Assembly (NCBI GenBank): GCA_951799405.1
Contig: OX637334.1
Span: forward strand, 2,852,001-2,916,000
Origin: Agapetus fuscipes
Taxonomy: Eukaryota > Arthropoda > Insecta > Trichoptera > Glossosomatidae
Reading direction: 5' to 3'
Length of the DNA: 64,000 nt
Below, piece after piece: positions 50,232-61,869 of this stretch; the first letter of the stretch is position 1; every line of letters starts with the position of its first letter. The translations under genes were made by a program, and so were the position numbers. The notes beneath the pieces were generated by a model. That model did no database searches. It was not told the DNA's origin and was given only the letters and a program-made list of their open reading frames with translations.

Positions 50232-50442
50232 TCTATAATCTAAATTGCAAATATATATTAACATTTAAAATTCATGCACAAACAGTCACGTGAAAGTTTG
50301 CGCTTACAAATGCTGAATATAACTTATGCATTAAAATGCAAACCTCAAATAAACGTAAGCCGACCTTCCCTGACACAGGGATGACATTGGCAAAGTGAAC
50401 CCTTTTTTACAATCATCCCTATACTAACCTATATCTAAGTCA
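50232..50442 (-). repeat. R1 copy, diverged
   Basis: TAATCTAAATTGCAAATATA tail side, AAGTTTGCGCTTACAAATGC core, AACCTATATCTAAGTCAA end. Confidence 0.7.
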
Positions 50443-51640
50443 ATAGATGATTTGTCTTGAATGTGTTTAAATAATGCCTTAAACTTTTAAAGATTGAAAA
50501 GTTTTTTAACGCAATGTTCGCACAGGCATGAGTTTTAAAGTAAACAATTTTCTGGAAATATTTCACTGTTTCACCCGAGTTTTTATTTTTTATTTTTCAA
50601 TGAAATGCCACTGTGTAGATCTTTGTTCTCCTTCTAACTGAGGGTGATTTGTGGTTAAGTATGTTAAATCTATTTTATCGCATGTATGTTAAATCTATTT
50701 TCGTTAAAATAGTTTCTAGTCCACAGATGACATAACGATAATTACAGTGCCAACATTTTACTATAATAATAAACTCTTTCACGATGAAATATAATTTTGA
50801 AATAAATTCAACCGCGGTCTGCGGTTATGATTGATTGCTCAGGAATAAAATCATAAAATGTAATGAGAGGAGAAAATCAATATTAAATAATCGATATGCA
50901 TGAAATGTGCGGAACCATGTAACGGAGCTCGCCATAGCCCACTAAAGCTACAAGCCGTGATGTTACAATTATTTGTGACGATTGAATAAAAAATGTAAGT
51001 CGACCACAGAATTCAACCTTTTAGATACAACAATACAACCAATAGTGTTAAAATAACATTATTGGCTTGATTATCGCTTTGATTTTAAGAATTGTTCAAT
51101 CAAATTATATTTGTTATACAAATCGCACATATTTATGTGTTGTCAAACTTTACAAAAATATCTGGCTGGTAGTCGAATTACATATTTTGTATATCTATGT
51201 AGAGTTTTCTAATGAATGTGAGACTGGTGGACGAGACCCTTTAATTTACTTGAGAATCTCTTCAAAAAAAATCCATAAGTCATTATCAGCTGTTCTCTAA
51301 AAGACATTGACATAATCATATTTTAAAAGTAATAATATTCTTTTGTCTCAGATTATAGATAGATAGACCTGAAAACCCTTTTACAAAAGAATTGGAAGAT
51401 TTTTTTTGACACAAAGTCGACAGTCAATTCACAGCATCAATTTAATACTTTGAAATAATAAATATATACAAAAATAATTATAGTCATGTTTTTTTTATAT
51501 TAGTTATGTTTTATAACGTGAGTTTTATTAAATAAAAAGTGCGATAATTTATTTTGCACAATTTATTTGTCCACTTTTGGTTCAGAGTTAAGTTGGCAAA
51601 GTATGATACAACGGCTTCTGAAGCTACAGACAGCTAACGA
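50443..51640. other. No feature seen over 1.2 kb
   Basis: AT-rich. A lone TCTCAGATTATAGATAGATAG near 51347 may be an R1 tail remnant. The frame at 51067-51300 has no motif. Confidence 0.45.
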
Positions 51641-51901
51641 TCTAAAAAATCTAAATCTAAGCTGCAAAGATATATTTTATTTAAATTTCCCCACATTCCC
51701 ACATTCATTCCCACAAGCAGACATGTATAAGTTCGCGCTAACACATTCCGCATGTGGACCTACAATATAAAAACCCATTCTCAAATGAACATAAGCCCTG
51801 CAACTCTTGCCGACCTTCCCTGAAACAGGGGGGTCATTGGCAAAGTGAACCATTTTTTACAGTATGGGTGGTCAGCCTCATACCAACCTATAAGTCATGG
51901 A
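51641..51901 (-). repeat. R1 copy, full length
   Basis: It carries a small local duplication (CCCACATTCCCACATTCATT) and otherwise all landmarks to AACCTATAAGTCATGGAA. Confidence 0.8.
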
Positions 51902-52445
51902 ATAAATGTATCCTATAAGTAAAGATCCTTCTCGAAATATGGAGAATCGGTACTTGCTAGATCTCACCAGAACACTCAATTCAACCAATTTCGAACAAAT
52001 TATTTTACTTTAATAAGTACTTAACATCTATTTATATCTAAAGAGATTAACACATACACTAATACAGACATTAACACAGACAATCCACAACACACAACTA
52101 CGTATTCGTAACAATTAAAAGACAATATTACACCTAATCAAGATACTCATGTAAAGCTCCATAAAACCGAAATTAAAAAACGCTTGAATCAAAATATTTG
52201 CAAAGTACATCCATGGCTAGTTGATGTTGAGGTGGGCTAAGACTTACATAACAGGGCCCATCTAACGCTTCAGTAGTTTATTATGTAAGAACAAATCAGA
52301 TCTTATACTTGTAAGTCCGATGTAATAACTGTGTGGATAGGCGGTCGTGCATATGCACCAAAGAGAATGATGAATGACGTGTGTATAAAGAACTGTTTTA
52401 GTTTGTATTGATTTATTACACATTGTGAATTATATGCGTGCTCCT
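51902..52445. other. No feature seen
   Basis: AT-rich; no assignable motif apart from the R1 tail scrap at 52446-52480 (TTATCTAAGTTGCAAAGATA). Confidence 0.4.
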
Positions 52446-52548
52446 TCTATTATCTAAGTTGCAAAGATACATTAAATTTAAGATGATGCATTAAACGGCA
52501 GATAAGCGTTAAATGTTAATTACCGGTCACAATATATTGAAATATATT

Positions 52549-52835
52549 GACCGGTCCGTAGTCCAGTGGTAACACTTCGGACTCCTAAATGGAAGGTTGT
52601 GGGTTCAAATCCCGACGGAGCATAAAAAATATACCGTTTATTTTTTCAAATTTGCTCTTCGCTGGGTTAAAAAAATCATAAACCTTTACCAAAGGCCGAT
52701 CATCAAAAGGTCTATCCAACCTTACAGCAACTGGGTCTTGCTTGAGAATTCGCGCTTTCTACAGCGACGCGACGACCAAGCTCGCTCCTGAGGTGTGATA
52801 CACACAAAAACAGCGCTCACCAAAAAAATCGGCTT
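52549..52835 (+). mobile_element. SINE-A copy, full length
   Basis: GACCGGTCCGTAGTCCAGTGG head, anticodon arm TTCGGACTCCTAAATGG, GGGTTCAAATCCCGACGG, a GCGACGCGACGACC slippage duplication, and tail CTCCTGAGGTGTGATACACA. Confidence 0.9.
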
Positions 52836-52916
52836 GTTTTATCTTTGCTACTAAAATAACAGATTATAAAAGAATGAACGAATGACGTCGACAAAAAAAA
52901 GGTGACAAAGGTGAGA

Positions 52917-52976
52917 GCCCTTCGGAGAGAACGTGGCAAGAAGTTACACTGTTTTTGTAGCTTAGTTGCGTTGTGT
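52917..52976 (+). mobile_element. SINE-B 3' end fragment
   Basis: AGCCCTTCGGAGAGAACGTG + GCAAGAAGTTACACTG..GCTTAGTTGCGTTGTG; only the last 60 bp. Confidence 0.65.
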
Positions 52977-52999
52977 ATTCTAGAGACTTACACTAACTA

Positions 53000-53253
53000 C
53001 CGATCTTAATCACAAGGTTGTGGATTCCTGAAAAAAAAACTGAAAAAAACCTTTAATAAATAATATGAACCGCCATCATTTAAATGTTACAAAAATCATT
53101 TGCTTTTATCAAAGACCGCTCACCAAAGTTCCATCCAGCCTTAAAACAACTAAGACTTGGTTAAAAATTGGCGTTTTTTAAATCGATGAACACGCGTGTA
53201 GAGGGCTCTGGAAGTTTGATTCACACATCAAAACCAAATACATCATCCTAGTG
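53000..53253 (+). mobile_element. SINE-A copy, old
   Basis: Head degraded (CACAAGGTTGTGGATTCCTG), then AAAGACCGCTCACCAAAG, a diverged GCGACGACC region, and tail GAGGGCTCTGGAAGTTTGAT ending CATCATCCTAG. Confidence 0.7.
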
Positions 53254-53257
53254 TTTG

Positions 53258-53510
53258 ATGATGATGATGATGATGATTTGATATAGCGCCGTTTCGTGAA
53301 GATTGTCACACTCCAAGGGCGCTTTCTGTGCTATCGCTACGAAGTAGTGTGTCTTGATGGTATTTTGTTTTTTGTTGCTTAGGACCTGCAGACCTGAAAC
53401 GTTTACAGGTCGTGAAAAAATCAAATTTGGAACTTCCGTTCCGACTCCATTAAGGCGGTGTATTAAAAGTTGTGAGAGAAAACATGTTTTCACGCTTCAG
53501 CGACCAATAT
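53258..53510 (-). mobile_element. LINE-4 3' end
   Basis: (ATG)n, ATATAGCGCCGTTTCGTGAA and AGGGCGCTTTCTGTG, then minus-strand words I-K-T-H-Y-F like the last codons of CR1/L2 proteins. Confidence 0.6.
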
Positions 53511-53608
53511 GGGCATTTAACACGTAAACTAATGAACAAGAAAGTGAGCTTAAGGTGTGAGTAAGGCTTGCGCAAGATAAGCTTAAGATACGGCTCAATT
53601 TCACTAAG

Positions 53609-54055
53609 TATAATCTAAGTTGCAAAGTTTTATCGTCGCTGTCTTTTTTACATGGGGGCCGTCCATAAATTACGTCATCGATTTTGGCCGATTTTCGACC
53701 CCCAACCCCCTTACAATCATCCTATAGTCATTATCTAATGACCCTCCCCCCTCTATTGCTGTAATAATGGATAAGCCTAATAATGAATAATGTTATATTA
53801 CTTACATAATATTTTGTATATTTTGTAGAAATTGGTATTTACAAGAACGACGTCACTTTTGGTACTCGTACATCATTTACCATCATCCGCAGACCAGACT
53901 CCCCCCCCCTCAATGCGAATGACGTAATATATGGACAGCCCCATGGAATTTCCTTGTTTCCACTCAAAATCCAAATCCTAAATGAGCTCGAAATGCCTTG
54001 ATGCTATTCCCCGAAACAGGAACGTCTATGGCAAAAGTATACATTTTTTAAAATG
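53609..54055 (-). repeat. R1 copy split by a MITE
   Basis: TAATCTAAGTTGCAAAG (53609) and CAAATCCTAAATGAGCTCGA..CCCGAAACAGGAACGTCTAT (53945 on) are R1 pieces on either side of the MITE; the core was lost. Confidence 0.6.
53655..53943. mobile_element. MITE with GGGGCYGTCCAT ends
   Basis: Left GGGGCCGTCCATAAATTACG + TCAT, right ATGACGTAATATATGGACAG + CCCC, about 289 bp, with ATG directly outside both ends. Non-coding, with C-rich runs next to the ends (CCCCCAACCCCC, CCCCCCCCC). Confidence 0.8.
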
Positions 54056-54107
54056 CCACATAAATTTGGTAATTGTTACTTACAAATAAGTTAAAACACA
54101 TCAATTG

Positions 54108-54342
54108 ATGCCAGAATCGATTTCTTGTTTCGTTGTTTATTTAAAGCCCAAAATCAAAATACCGGCGAGGTTTTACTCAACCTTCGCATGAAATGAAGAC
54201 TAGCCCCCTGGGAGCTAGGAAAGTAGTTGGTGTAAGGTCGGCTCATTTACCTGAGAAAATAAATGGGTTCTTCACGTCACATTCGACTACTTGGGGGACA
54301 ATGCGATTAGAAGTTTCGCTATACGTCCAGCTCACCTGAATT
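54108..54342 (+). mobile_element. SINE-B copy without head, diverged
   Basis: CAGAATCGATTTCTTGTTTC, ATACCGGCGAGGTTTTACTC, GGGAGCTAGGAAAG and GACAATGCGATTAGAAGTTT. Confidence 0.75.
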
Positions 54343-54427
54343 TTTTATTTAGTTTCGTACATAGCAATAATAATAATAATAATATCAGGCTAAAATTAGC
54401 CTGCTAAAATAAATATTTTAAATTGCA

Positions 54428-55232
54428 AATGATAAGAGAGCGCCATTTTTGTGTGTGTCACACCTCAAGGGCCCTCTCCGATCATGGATAAGACTTTCTA
54501 AATAGGTGTGTCTTGAGTGCTCCGCGAAATACATCCATAGATTTGGAGTTCTTCACTCCGGGTGGCAGTCTGTTCCACTCCACCGGACCCGCAACACGGA
54601 AAGCGCGGTCTCCGAAATTTGTACGAATCTGACGGCGTGGCTGAACCAAATTGACTACTTCATCGCCCGCGGATCTGAGTGTCTGCCTCCTTACACCCAT
54701 CTCAACAGGCAACATCATGTCAGTCAAATAAGGTGGAGCCACGCCATTGATGGCTTTATATACCATCACACAAACACGGTAGACCACCCTCTCCGGGAAA
54801 CGAAGCCAATGTAGTGTTTGTAACAGCGGAGTGATGTGAGCGAATTTGGGTATCCCGAATATCTATGAGTCTTGCTGCCGAATTCAACACAGATTGAAAG
54901 CGATTGAACTGCTTCTTCGGCTGACCACTATAAAGCGACGAAGAATAGTCAATCCGAGACACCACAAACGCGCCCACTGGGTCTTGACTGCATCTGACGG
55001 TAAACACTTTCTAATAGCCTTAATTTGGCGTAGTGAAAAAAAAAGAAGAAGCTATTGTGGCATCTATTTGCCTCTCCAGTGTCAGATTCCGATCCAGTAA
55101 GACTCCTAGAAGTCTCACTGAATCAGAAGGCTGGATTAGCTTACCTCCTATGGAGAGTGGTACTCCGTTCACTAATAGGTGATCACGCCTAGATGTGACT
55201 GCCCACATTATCTCTGATCTTGAGTAACACAT
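54428..55232 (-). mobile_element. LINE-1 family, 5'-truncated and frameshifted copy
   Basis: Three minus-strand frames (55020-55271, 54756-55007, 54482-54787) line up with LINE-1 residues ~835 to the C-terminus: PLSIGG.LIQPSDSVRLLG, SRIDYSSSLYSGQPKKQFNR, then VWNRLPPG-like VEWNRLPPGV and ALKTHLFRKSYP. Frameshifts near 55010 and 54780 break it, and the YADD region is not included. The 3' end repeats GAGGGCCCTTGAGGTGTGAC + ACACACAAAAATGGCGCTCT and finishes near a (TTA)n tract, the tail also found on SINE-A. Confidence 0.9.
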
Positions 55233-55442
55233 TTCCAAACATTCATTTTCTTTCAATAGATATAATAGCACTGTTTAAAAATCTCCTATTGCTAAAATAT
55301 ATGAATTAGATGACTTGCAAATTTATTAATATTTGTAATACGATAAAAAATAAATGCATAATGATGCAGAAATAATTTGAAATTAAACTATCACTGTTGG
55401 CGAATCGTGCCGTATTTTGTTTTTTTTTTCATTTCTTAAAAA

Positions 55443-55693
55443 AATAGATTTGTGAAGACTAATGCAATTCACCAACGTATTCTGCCTGGCCAGAAACAGG
55501 TATTATTATCATCGATTAATGATTCATTATTGTATATTTTAATGAATTATGAATTAATAATTACCCAATGACATCTGTTGAACCACGATCAAAGTTATGG
55601 TCAAATGATCCAAATGGGAATCGAACCAACGTTATTTTATTCCAAAGCGCTAAAATGATCAGCCACTTTGACTCCCTCGGCCATAACATCGAT
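55443..55693 (-). mobile_element. SINE-C copy
   Basis: AGATTTGTGAAGACTAATGC tail side, CTGGCCAGAAACAGGTATTA, GACATCTGTTGAACCACGAT, head with CAAATGGGAATCGAACCAAC. Confidence 0.8.
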
Positions 55694-56059
55694 ATTTTAT
55701 TTGAGATCCGGGAAAAATATCTGTTACATTATTTTGCGTCGAGTTTTGTCATACTTTTTAGTTTTTTTTTGTTAATTTAAAGGGTTTTTTTGTTATGTTG
55801 CACAACTAATTAAATTTAATAGAAGAGTAGAGCACTGTGTTGAGATTTTCTTTATATTTCCCAACAGCTGTAAGGTTTATAATTCTGCTTTAATTATGGT
55901 AATCAGACAAGCAGAAGAGCTGTCGGACTTTCAACACTGCAATCGCGTTTACTTGTAAATGTTGAGAAATGTTGGTTAAACACAATTTGTTGAAGATTTC
56001 CCTGTAAACAAAAAGATTTATTCAATAACTGTTAGTGTATACTTCGGCCGATGGCTTTT
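55694..56059. other. No feature seen
   Basis: AT-rich; no repeat match. Confidence 0.4.
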
Positions 56060-56222
56060 TATCAATTTTGCCAATGTCACTCTTGTTTCAGGGAAGGTTA
56101 TGTTCATTTAAGATTGGGTTTTTATATTGTAGGTCCACATGCGGCATGTGTTAGCGCGAAATTATACATGTCTGCTTGTGGGAATGCGTTTAATGTGAAT
56201 CTTAAATGATATATATCTTTGT
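56060..56222 (+). repeat. R1 copy, with deletion
   Basis: TTGCCAATGTCACTCTTGTT + TCAGGGAAGG joins directly to TTATGTTCATTTAAGATTGG, dropping the TCGGCAAGAGTTGCAGGGC block. Confidence 0.75.
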
Positions 56223-56224
56223 AT

Positions 56225-56955
56225 TTATTCTTATAATATATGATGTTTGGAAGTGAAGCATAGACTATGAGTTTTTTAAGAACGCGTAAAGGTGAAATGT
56301 GAAGCTACCTGAGGTATGTATGATGGAAATGAAACATTTGAGAAGTATGAAAGGAAAAACTCTAAGGGATGTATGTAGTTGAAAATAAAGGGTAAAATAT
56401 AAATTTTGACAATTATATTATTTATTTTTTTTAAAACTGAACAATTTTAAAACTTAATTTAAATCGGATATTTAACGAACCGTTTGGTGAGAACTTACAT
56501 TATTCTCTACGTTTCGTCAGCGACGTAGCCGACGCCTTAAAAAATTAATATAAATAAATTAATATAATAAAAAAAATTATATAATTGTCAAAATGTCAAA
56601 CGACCGTAATTCTAACTTAAGCCTAACTAAAATATACATGTCAAAGTAAAGGTACAATAGAATGTGATAAGTTGGTTTGGATCTGTAAAAATGGTGAATT
56701 ATTAAACACTGACAAAGTGTAAGTATATACAGATGAAATGTGAAAGAAAAACGAGAAAAGGGCAGACCGAAAAAAGTATGGTTGGATCAGATTGGTGAAA
56801 TTGTAAAAAAATGGAGTATACAAAGCGAATGCACAGGAAGGAAATGGATAAAAAGGGTGTTGGATATGAACGAACTGACAGAGGTATGTAAGGATAGGAA
56901 AAAATGGTGACCCCTAGCGGAATGGCGACAGTGTTACAGTTACAGTTACATAAAC
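56225..56955 (+). mobile_element. LINE-2 copy split by R4
   Basis: 56225-56400 encodes M-M-F-G-S-E-A and M-E-M-K-H-L-R-S-M with stops. 56646-56955 continues through T-I-E-C-D-K-L-V-W-I (frameshifted) and R-K-M-V-T-P-S-G-M-A-T, and ends GTTACAGTTACAGTTAC. The 245-bp block between them is R4. Confidence 0.75.
56401..56645. mobile_element. R4 element with short inverted ends, inside LINE-2
   Basis: ATTTTGACAATTATATTATT near the left and AATTATATAATTGTCAAAAT near the right are inverted. GTCAAACGACCGTAATTCTA, GAACCGTTTGGTGAGAACTT and ATTCTCTACGTTTCGTCAGC link it to 15.69 kb and 63.63 kb. Likely a MITE. Confidence 0.55.
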
Positions 56956-57012
56956 TTCAAATGAACATACGCTCTTCAACTTTTGCCGACCTTCCATGAA
57001 ACAGGGGTGGCA
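56955..57012 (-). repeat. R1 fragment
   Basis: CTTCAAATGAACATACGCTC + TTCAACTTTTGCCGACC + TTCCATGAAACAGGGGTGG only. Confidence 0.6.
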
Positions 57013-57394
57013 ACACAAAAAAATGAACAAACCAAATAATTCAGTTAAAGTTCTCGTAATATCATTTTTAGACCTAAATTAAGATCTTGTACAATGGATG
57101 TTTATAATAATCATGGGCATTCCATCACGCCTGACAGCAAATTAAAAGACAACAGACGTCGCAACAGCTGCAGTGCCTGTACTAGACACAATCTCTGCTC
57201 CTTAAGATGCAGCGGCGTGTCGCAACAATGGATGCTGCGCAACAAATTGTTGAGAAATTAATCGTCTCCATCATCCAAAGCCTTTCAGAGCAACGTCTGC
57301 GGAAAATTGAGAAGACTGAGTCAACAGTGAAGATACTTATGCCAACTTAGGTAGACACTTGAAGACTGGTACTGCACTGGAAGAATGCTGATTT
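57013..57394. other. GC-balanced stretch of unknown origin
   Basis: 57110-57310 is less AT-rich than the surroundings and a plus-strand frame from 57095 gives a short Cys/Arg-rich peptide (D-N-R-R-R-N-S-C-S-A-C). Next to LINE-4, it may be more LINE sequence. No assignment. Confidence 0.3.
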
Positions 57395-57680
57395 TGATCT
57401 GGCCGTTTCGTGATGTAGTCACTCCAAGGGCGCTTGTGCATGTGATGCCAGAAGTTTGCTTGTCTTCAGTGCATTTAGGAACTTTTCATGGTCATCTTGC
57501 TGTCTAACATGATGAAGCAGGCGGTTCCAGGCCTGAGAACCAGCAACTACAAATGCACGTTCTCCAAGCACTGTGTTAACTCTTCTGATTGGCTTTTCAA
57601 TATGTGACTTGGCCCTGGATTCTGTCGAGTGTGAGACTATTTTTGCCGAGGGCGACGGGCTTGATTAAATCAGTGAGATA
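57395..57680 (-). mobile_element. LINE-4 3' end
   Basis: The minus strand encodes E-R-A-F-V-V-A-G-S-Q-A-W-N-R-L-L then F-L-N-A-L-K-T-S, the C-terminal motif of CR1/L2 proteins, and a 3' UTR with AAGCGCCCTTGGAGTGACTA + CATCACGAAACGG. Confidence 0.7.
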
Positions 57681-57690
57681 TTTGGATGTC

Positions 57691-57956
57691 TATAAATCTA
57701 TAATCTACTCGTATAATCTAAGCTGCAAAGATATGTTAACATTTAAGGCTAATATTAAATGCGTGCTCACATACAGGCACACGTAGGTTTGCGCCTACAC
57801 ATTCTGCATGCGTGCATACAAATAAACAAAACCTCACATGAACATATACTTTGCAATTCCTACCGCTTTTCCCTGAAACCGGGGTGGCATTGGCAAAAGT
57901 GAACCGATTTTTACAGCACAGGGGTCAGCCTTATACCAACCTATCAGTCAAGGAGT
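57691..57956 (-). repeat. R1 copy, full length
   Basis: TATAATCTAAGCTGCAAAGA tail side; TTTGCGCCTACACATTCTGC core; CAACCTATCAGTCAAGGA end. Confidence 0.8.
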
Positions 57957-58445
57957 ACTTTCAAATAAAGCTTTGTGGACCATCGAGCATATTCTGGGAC
58001 ACGGAGACAGTGAAGCTTCTGGAGGAGAGATCCGAGAAGAAGGTCCGAGAGAGGGTAGAATTCAATCTGTGTCTCACAGTTCATAGAGCCCTGATGTCAC
58101 CCCAATGTCTCGATGAGCTATGTTCTGTTGACAGCCATGGCGCCCTTGAGATGGTCCTGGACCATTAAGTGGCGCCACAGGAAAGAAATCATCTATCATC
58201 ATCATCATCACTTCAAAACGACCACTGCGCTCTGCCCTCATTGCTGTCAGCAAGGTCACGGTGCCTTAAAGTGCAAATACGTCAAATTTCGCAGACAGGA
58301 GCTTTGCGGTAGTCGGGCCAGTTGCCTGGAACAAATTTGCCAGTCAATTTTTTAATGAACCAACCCACCACTACCTTAAAAAAAATGAGGACATTGCCGT
58401 TTTCAAGAACCATCTCAAGGGCGCCACAGGAAACAAATTGTCCAT
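57957..58445 (+). mobile_element. Decayed CR1/L2-type LINE C-terminus
   Basis: 57980-58170 encodes K-V-R-E-R-V-E-F-N-L-C-L-T-V-H-R-A-L, matching the VxxRxxFKLxxLxxKAL helix after the reverse transcriptase. In a shifted frame 58290-58350 encodes D-R-S-F-A-V-V-G-P-V-A-W-N-K-F-A. Between and after them, GGCGCCACAGGAAA with ATCATCACTTCAAA is duplicated (58170-58214 and 58419-58458). A dead copy. Confidence 0.65.
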
Positions 58446-58458
58446 CATCACTTCAAAC

Positions 58459-58966
58459 TTAGATACCCATTTAATTATGGAAAAATGGTATGTGTACCTC
58501 ATTTTTCAATGGGTATAAATATACATTTTCTCATAATATCGTGCATTTACAATTACCCATCAATTTTGAAGGTAAAAACAACTTTATTTTTTTGTTTAAA
58601 GATCTAAATACTCACTAAACTGTTTGTTGCTTATTAAATAACCTGCTATTAACTGATTACAGGTAGTTTTAGCTCATTACGTAAGAGATTATCTCAGGAA
58701 GTCGCTATTATGTCAATGCATTATACAAATCTATTCAAAGACGCACAAAGTTCAAAGATGAATAGCAGAACGAACGACTCTCTGTTTTTTTAGGCAACAC
58801 AAACAGCGACTGGTTTTTTTAAGAACGCGTACGGGCAGAAGGCAACTTTCTTTTCTATTCAAAAAAATTAAAGTAAACGGTTGACAAAAACACAACAAAT
58901 GAGTCGTTTCTAGAGTCAAAAGCGGAAATAAAGTATTTTTTAACATGACTTTAATTGATGGAGGTA
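58459..58966. other. No feature seen
   Basis: AT-rich; no repeat match. Confidence 0.4.
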
Positions 58967-59191
58967 CAAACCAGAGATGTTAACGAAACTGTATGACTGA
59001 TTGTAAAACCAAATGATTACGTAGAAATAAAGTCAATACAATTTATAAAAAAAATAAACCTAATATTCGTAACCGAAACTAGCGGATATCCGAAACCATT
59101 CCATATTCGTGTTTGTCCAAAACCGCAATAACAGTATTCCAATATCTGTATCCGTATCCATATCCGAAACATTATATCCGTAACATCCCTA
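58966..59191. mobile_element. hAT-like MITE
   Basis: Ends CCAGAGATGTTA and TAACATCCCTAG are inverted (CYAGRGATGTTA), a hAT-type terminus. The interior is full of TATCCGTATCCATATCCGAA-like words, common in such MITEs. No clear 8-bp duplication. Confidence 0.55.
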
Positions 59192-59829
59192 GTTCAAGCC
59201 GACAGAATTTATGCGTTTTTTGTATTTTTTACGTAGTTTCTATATTATGATTTATCTGTTTATCTTTTTGTCACCTAAGTCTTATAAATTTTAAATTATC
59301 CTATTTTATTCCTTTATTAAATTATTAATAATAGTGCTGTTACGTTTACTATTATTTAATTATTATTTTGATTAATAAATAAATTGCCCAGCTATTTATT
59401 TGTAAAGGGCTCAGAGTTGTGTAATTTTAATTAAAATTGATTAGAAAGAAATAAGAACCAAGAAACTCTATCGTAAGTTGTGATATCGATAGTTCAATTA
59501 ATTACAATCTGTTTCGAACTTGTACAATTAATTTGTTTACAACTGCATTATTTTTGTAACATTATGGAAATAAAAATAAAAAAATTATTTCAGTACAAAA
59601 TTAAATATCTGTACAATTATGAGGTAATCAATATTTGTATAATAATTATACTAGAATCGTTAGAAATTTAGCTCTATTATCTAATACTCAAAGGTAGTAA
59701 GTTAACTCTATAGGGACAACAACGTATGCTGTATGGTCGACAAAGTATGATTTTCTAAAGATCTTCTCACGTGTATTTATCAACTTATTATTTATAATTT
59801 ACTATGAATATAACTTGCATTTCACAGGG
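59192..59829. other. No feature seen
   Basis: Strongly AT-rich; nothing assignable. Confidence 0.45.
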
Positions 59830-59950
59830 AATATAAGAAAAAATAAATGGTATATGTTTTGTTCTCTGCCAGGATTTGAACCCATTACCTTCCAATCACC
59901 AAATCCTTTAACGAGTCCAAAGCGTTAACCACTAGACTACGGACTAGTCA
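59830..59950 (-). mobile_element. SINE-A head and first body words
   Basis: Minus strand GACTAGTCCGTAGTCTAGTGG + TTAACGCTTTGGACTCGTTA, then an insertion and GGTTCAAATCCTGGCAG; the tail is absent. Confidence 0.65.
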
Positions 59951-59987
59951 CACGGACTTTTAATTATTTGTACACTTTTATTAATCT

Positions 59988-60262
59988 ACACAAATAGTGC
60001 CACTTCTTGCCACGTTCTCTCTAAAAGGGTCGCATGTGGTGAGTGAACCTATTTATTTTTACAGGTAAGAAGGCCAACCGCTTCAGTATAAGAGGGGGTT
60101 TCCTAGCTCCAGAGCTGGTTAGTACTCATTTCTTGTAAAGGCTGAGAAGGCTTAAAATAAACACCGGAACGAGAAAAAATTCCTAAAACCCTCAGTGGGA
60201 TTTGAACCCAAGTACTCGGCATGGATAGCAAGCACTCTACCATCTGAGCTATTGACCGGATT
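59988..60262 (-). mobile_element. SINE-B copy with body deletions
   Basis: TCCGGTCAATAGCTCAGATGG head on the minus strand, GGTTCAAATCCCACTGAGGG, 3' end GGCAAGAAGTGGCACTATTT. Confidence 0.8.
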
Positions 60263-60817
60263 TAACATAAAAACAAACGTCATCAAAATGACATAATCGA
60301 TCAATTAAAAAATGGCTTACCTCAAATATTACGTATGTTGTTTTCGAATGATTTTTATTTGCATTTCTCTCGATGACAAAATTGTTCACGTACCTTTGAA
60401 AAAACATTTCCGACACAAATTTTCAACACAAAAAAACGCAAATTGCACAAGTCCAACTTTGTACCTGTACTTACCTGTACAAAAATGTCCTCAAAAGCAA
60501 TCGCCTTGAATGTTTTTCCCAATCGCTACTTTTTTACGGTCATTAGTATTTCAATTGTGCGTTAAGATAAATATTTGGATAGCTACGCGTGAATTCTTTC
60601 CTTTTTACGTGAAAAACGGCAAAATTACGTCATAAAGCATATTGTATTATTTTATTTGTTTAGTGTGACGTCAAATAGCAGCTTACTTACCCTTTTTTAT
60701 TTTTTAAACAGAATACTTATTTTGTTAATCTTAAAAGTTATCTTAAAATCTTAATCTTAAAAGTTTTTTTTTTTTAAAAATATGTATCGTAACATAGAGA
60801 GCTCAGAGAAATTAATA
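60263..60817. other. No feature seen
   Basis: An open frame at 60312-60509 lacks motifs. The rest is AT-rich with a 20-base poly-T-like tract near 60760. Confidence 0.4.
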
Positions 60818-61052
60818 GTTATCTCCCAAAGGGTCACATGTGTCGAGAGGAATTTATTTTTACAGATAAAGAGGCCTTACGCCTACCATTCAGTTGAAGA
60901 AGGGGTTTTACAGCTCCTGAGCGAGCTGGTACTCGTGTCTTGTGAAGGCTGAGTAAACATCGAAACGGGAAATCATTTCTGACAACCTCGATGGGATTCG
61001 AACACAAGCTCTCGGCACGGAATGCAAGCACTCTACCAACTGAACCATTGAA
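60818..61052 (-). mobile_element. SINE-B copy, diverged
   Basis: TTCAATGGTTCAGTTGGTAG head side, GTTCGAATCCCATCGAGG, 3' end up to CACATGTGACCCTTTGGG. Confidence 0.75.
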
Positions 61053-61054
61053 CA

Positions 61055-61300
61055 ATCTATAATCTATCTATAATCTAAGTTGCAAGGATATATTCATTTA
61101 AAGCTCTCAAATGCATGCCCACAAACAAACACGTGTAGTTCGCGCTTACAAATGCTGAATGTGTACATACTTACAAATAAAATCCATACCTCAAAAAAAC
61201 ATAAGCCCTACAACTTTTGCCGACCTTCCCTGATACAGGGGTGACATTGGCAATGTTAATAATTGTTTACAGTATGGGTGGTCAGCCTCATACCCACCTC
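61055..61300 (-). repeat. R1 copy, near full length
   Basis: It directly follows SINE-B; (TAATCTA)n, AGTTCGCGCTTACAAATGCT, and end GGTCAGCCTCATACCCACCT. Confidence 0.8.
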
Positions 61301-61869
61301 TTTTAATCCTTCTTTAACGTTTTTTTAAGTACACAAAGTAGTATTTGAAGCTTGAAACATTCAATTTAACTCTGGTGTCTTCCACTACATCAGATTTTCT
61401 TTTTACCAAAATAAATATTACAACGAGTTTGAAGATTTAGAGACACAAATATTCATTTGAATTCTTATGTAGGTACCCCGATTATAGAATACGGAGTTAA
61501 TACTAGACAATCACGTAAAATTAAAAATCTATAGAAGATACAACAGTCGGTTATCTGAGTATCTTAGTTTTCATACATTGTGTACTTTTACGCGTTGGCA
61601 GAGTATTAACGCGGTGTTTTATACTCGAGGTCCAGTACGCTTTCTCCACGTCATGCCTAGAGGTCTTTGTGACGCTCGAAGAATAATGCCTTAAGAAGTT
61701 CATGCATATGTAAAAATATACAAATTACTTTGGATAATACCACGCAGTGTTATGCAATGTTTTTTTGAGTAAATGAGGCTGAAAAGACGAACTACAATAC
61801 CTTTTAAATTATGTTAATATTTTCGACTAAAATTTTCAGACGTATCACCATTGAAAACAAAACCATTAC
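61301..61869. other. No feature seen
   Basis: AT-rich with a GC-balanced patch near 61620-61680; no assignment. Confidence 0.4.

Noticed and set aside
54482..55271. Three separate small genes.
   Set aside because: They are frameshifted pieces of one LINE-1 copy.
57095..57260. Short Cys/Arg-rich frame as a peptide gene.
   Set aside because: Adjacent to decayed LINE sequence, no signal peptide, no splice support.
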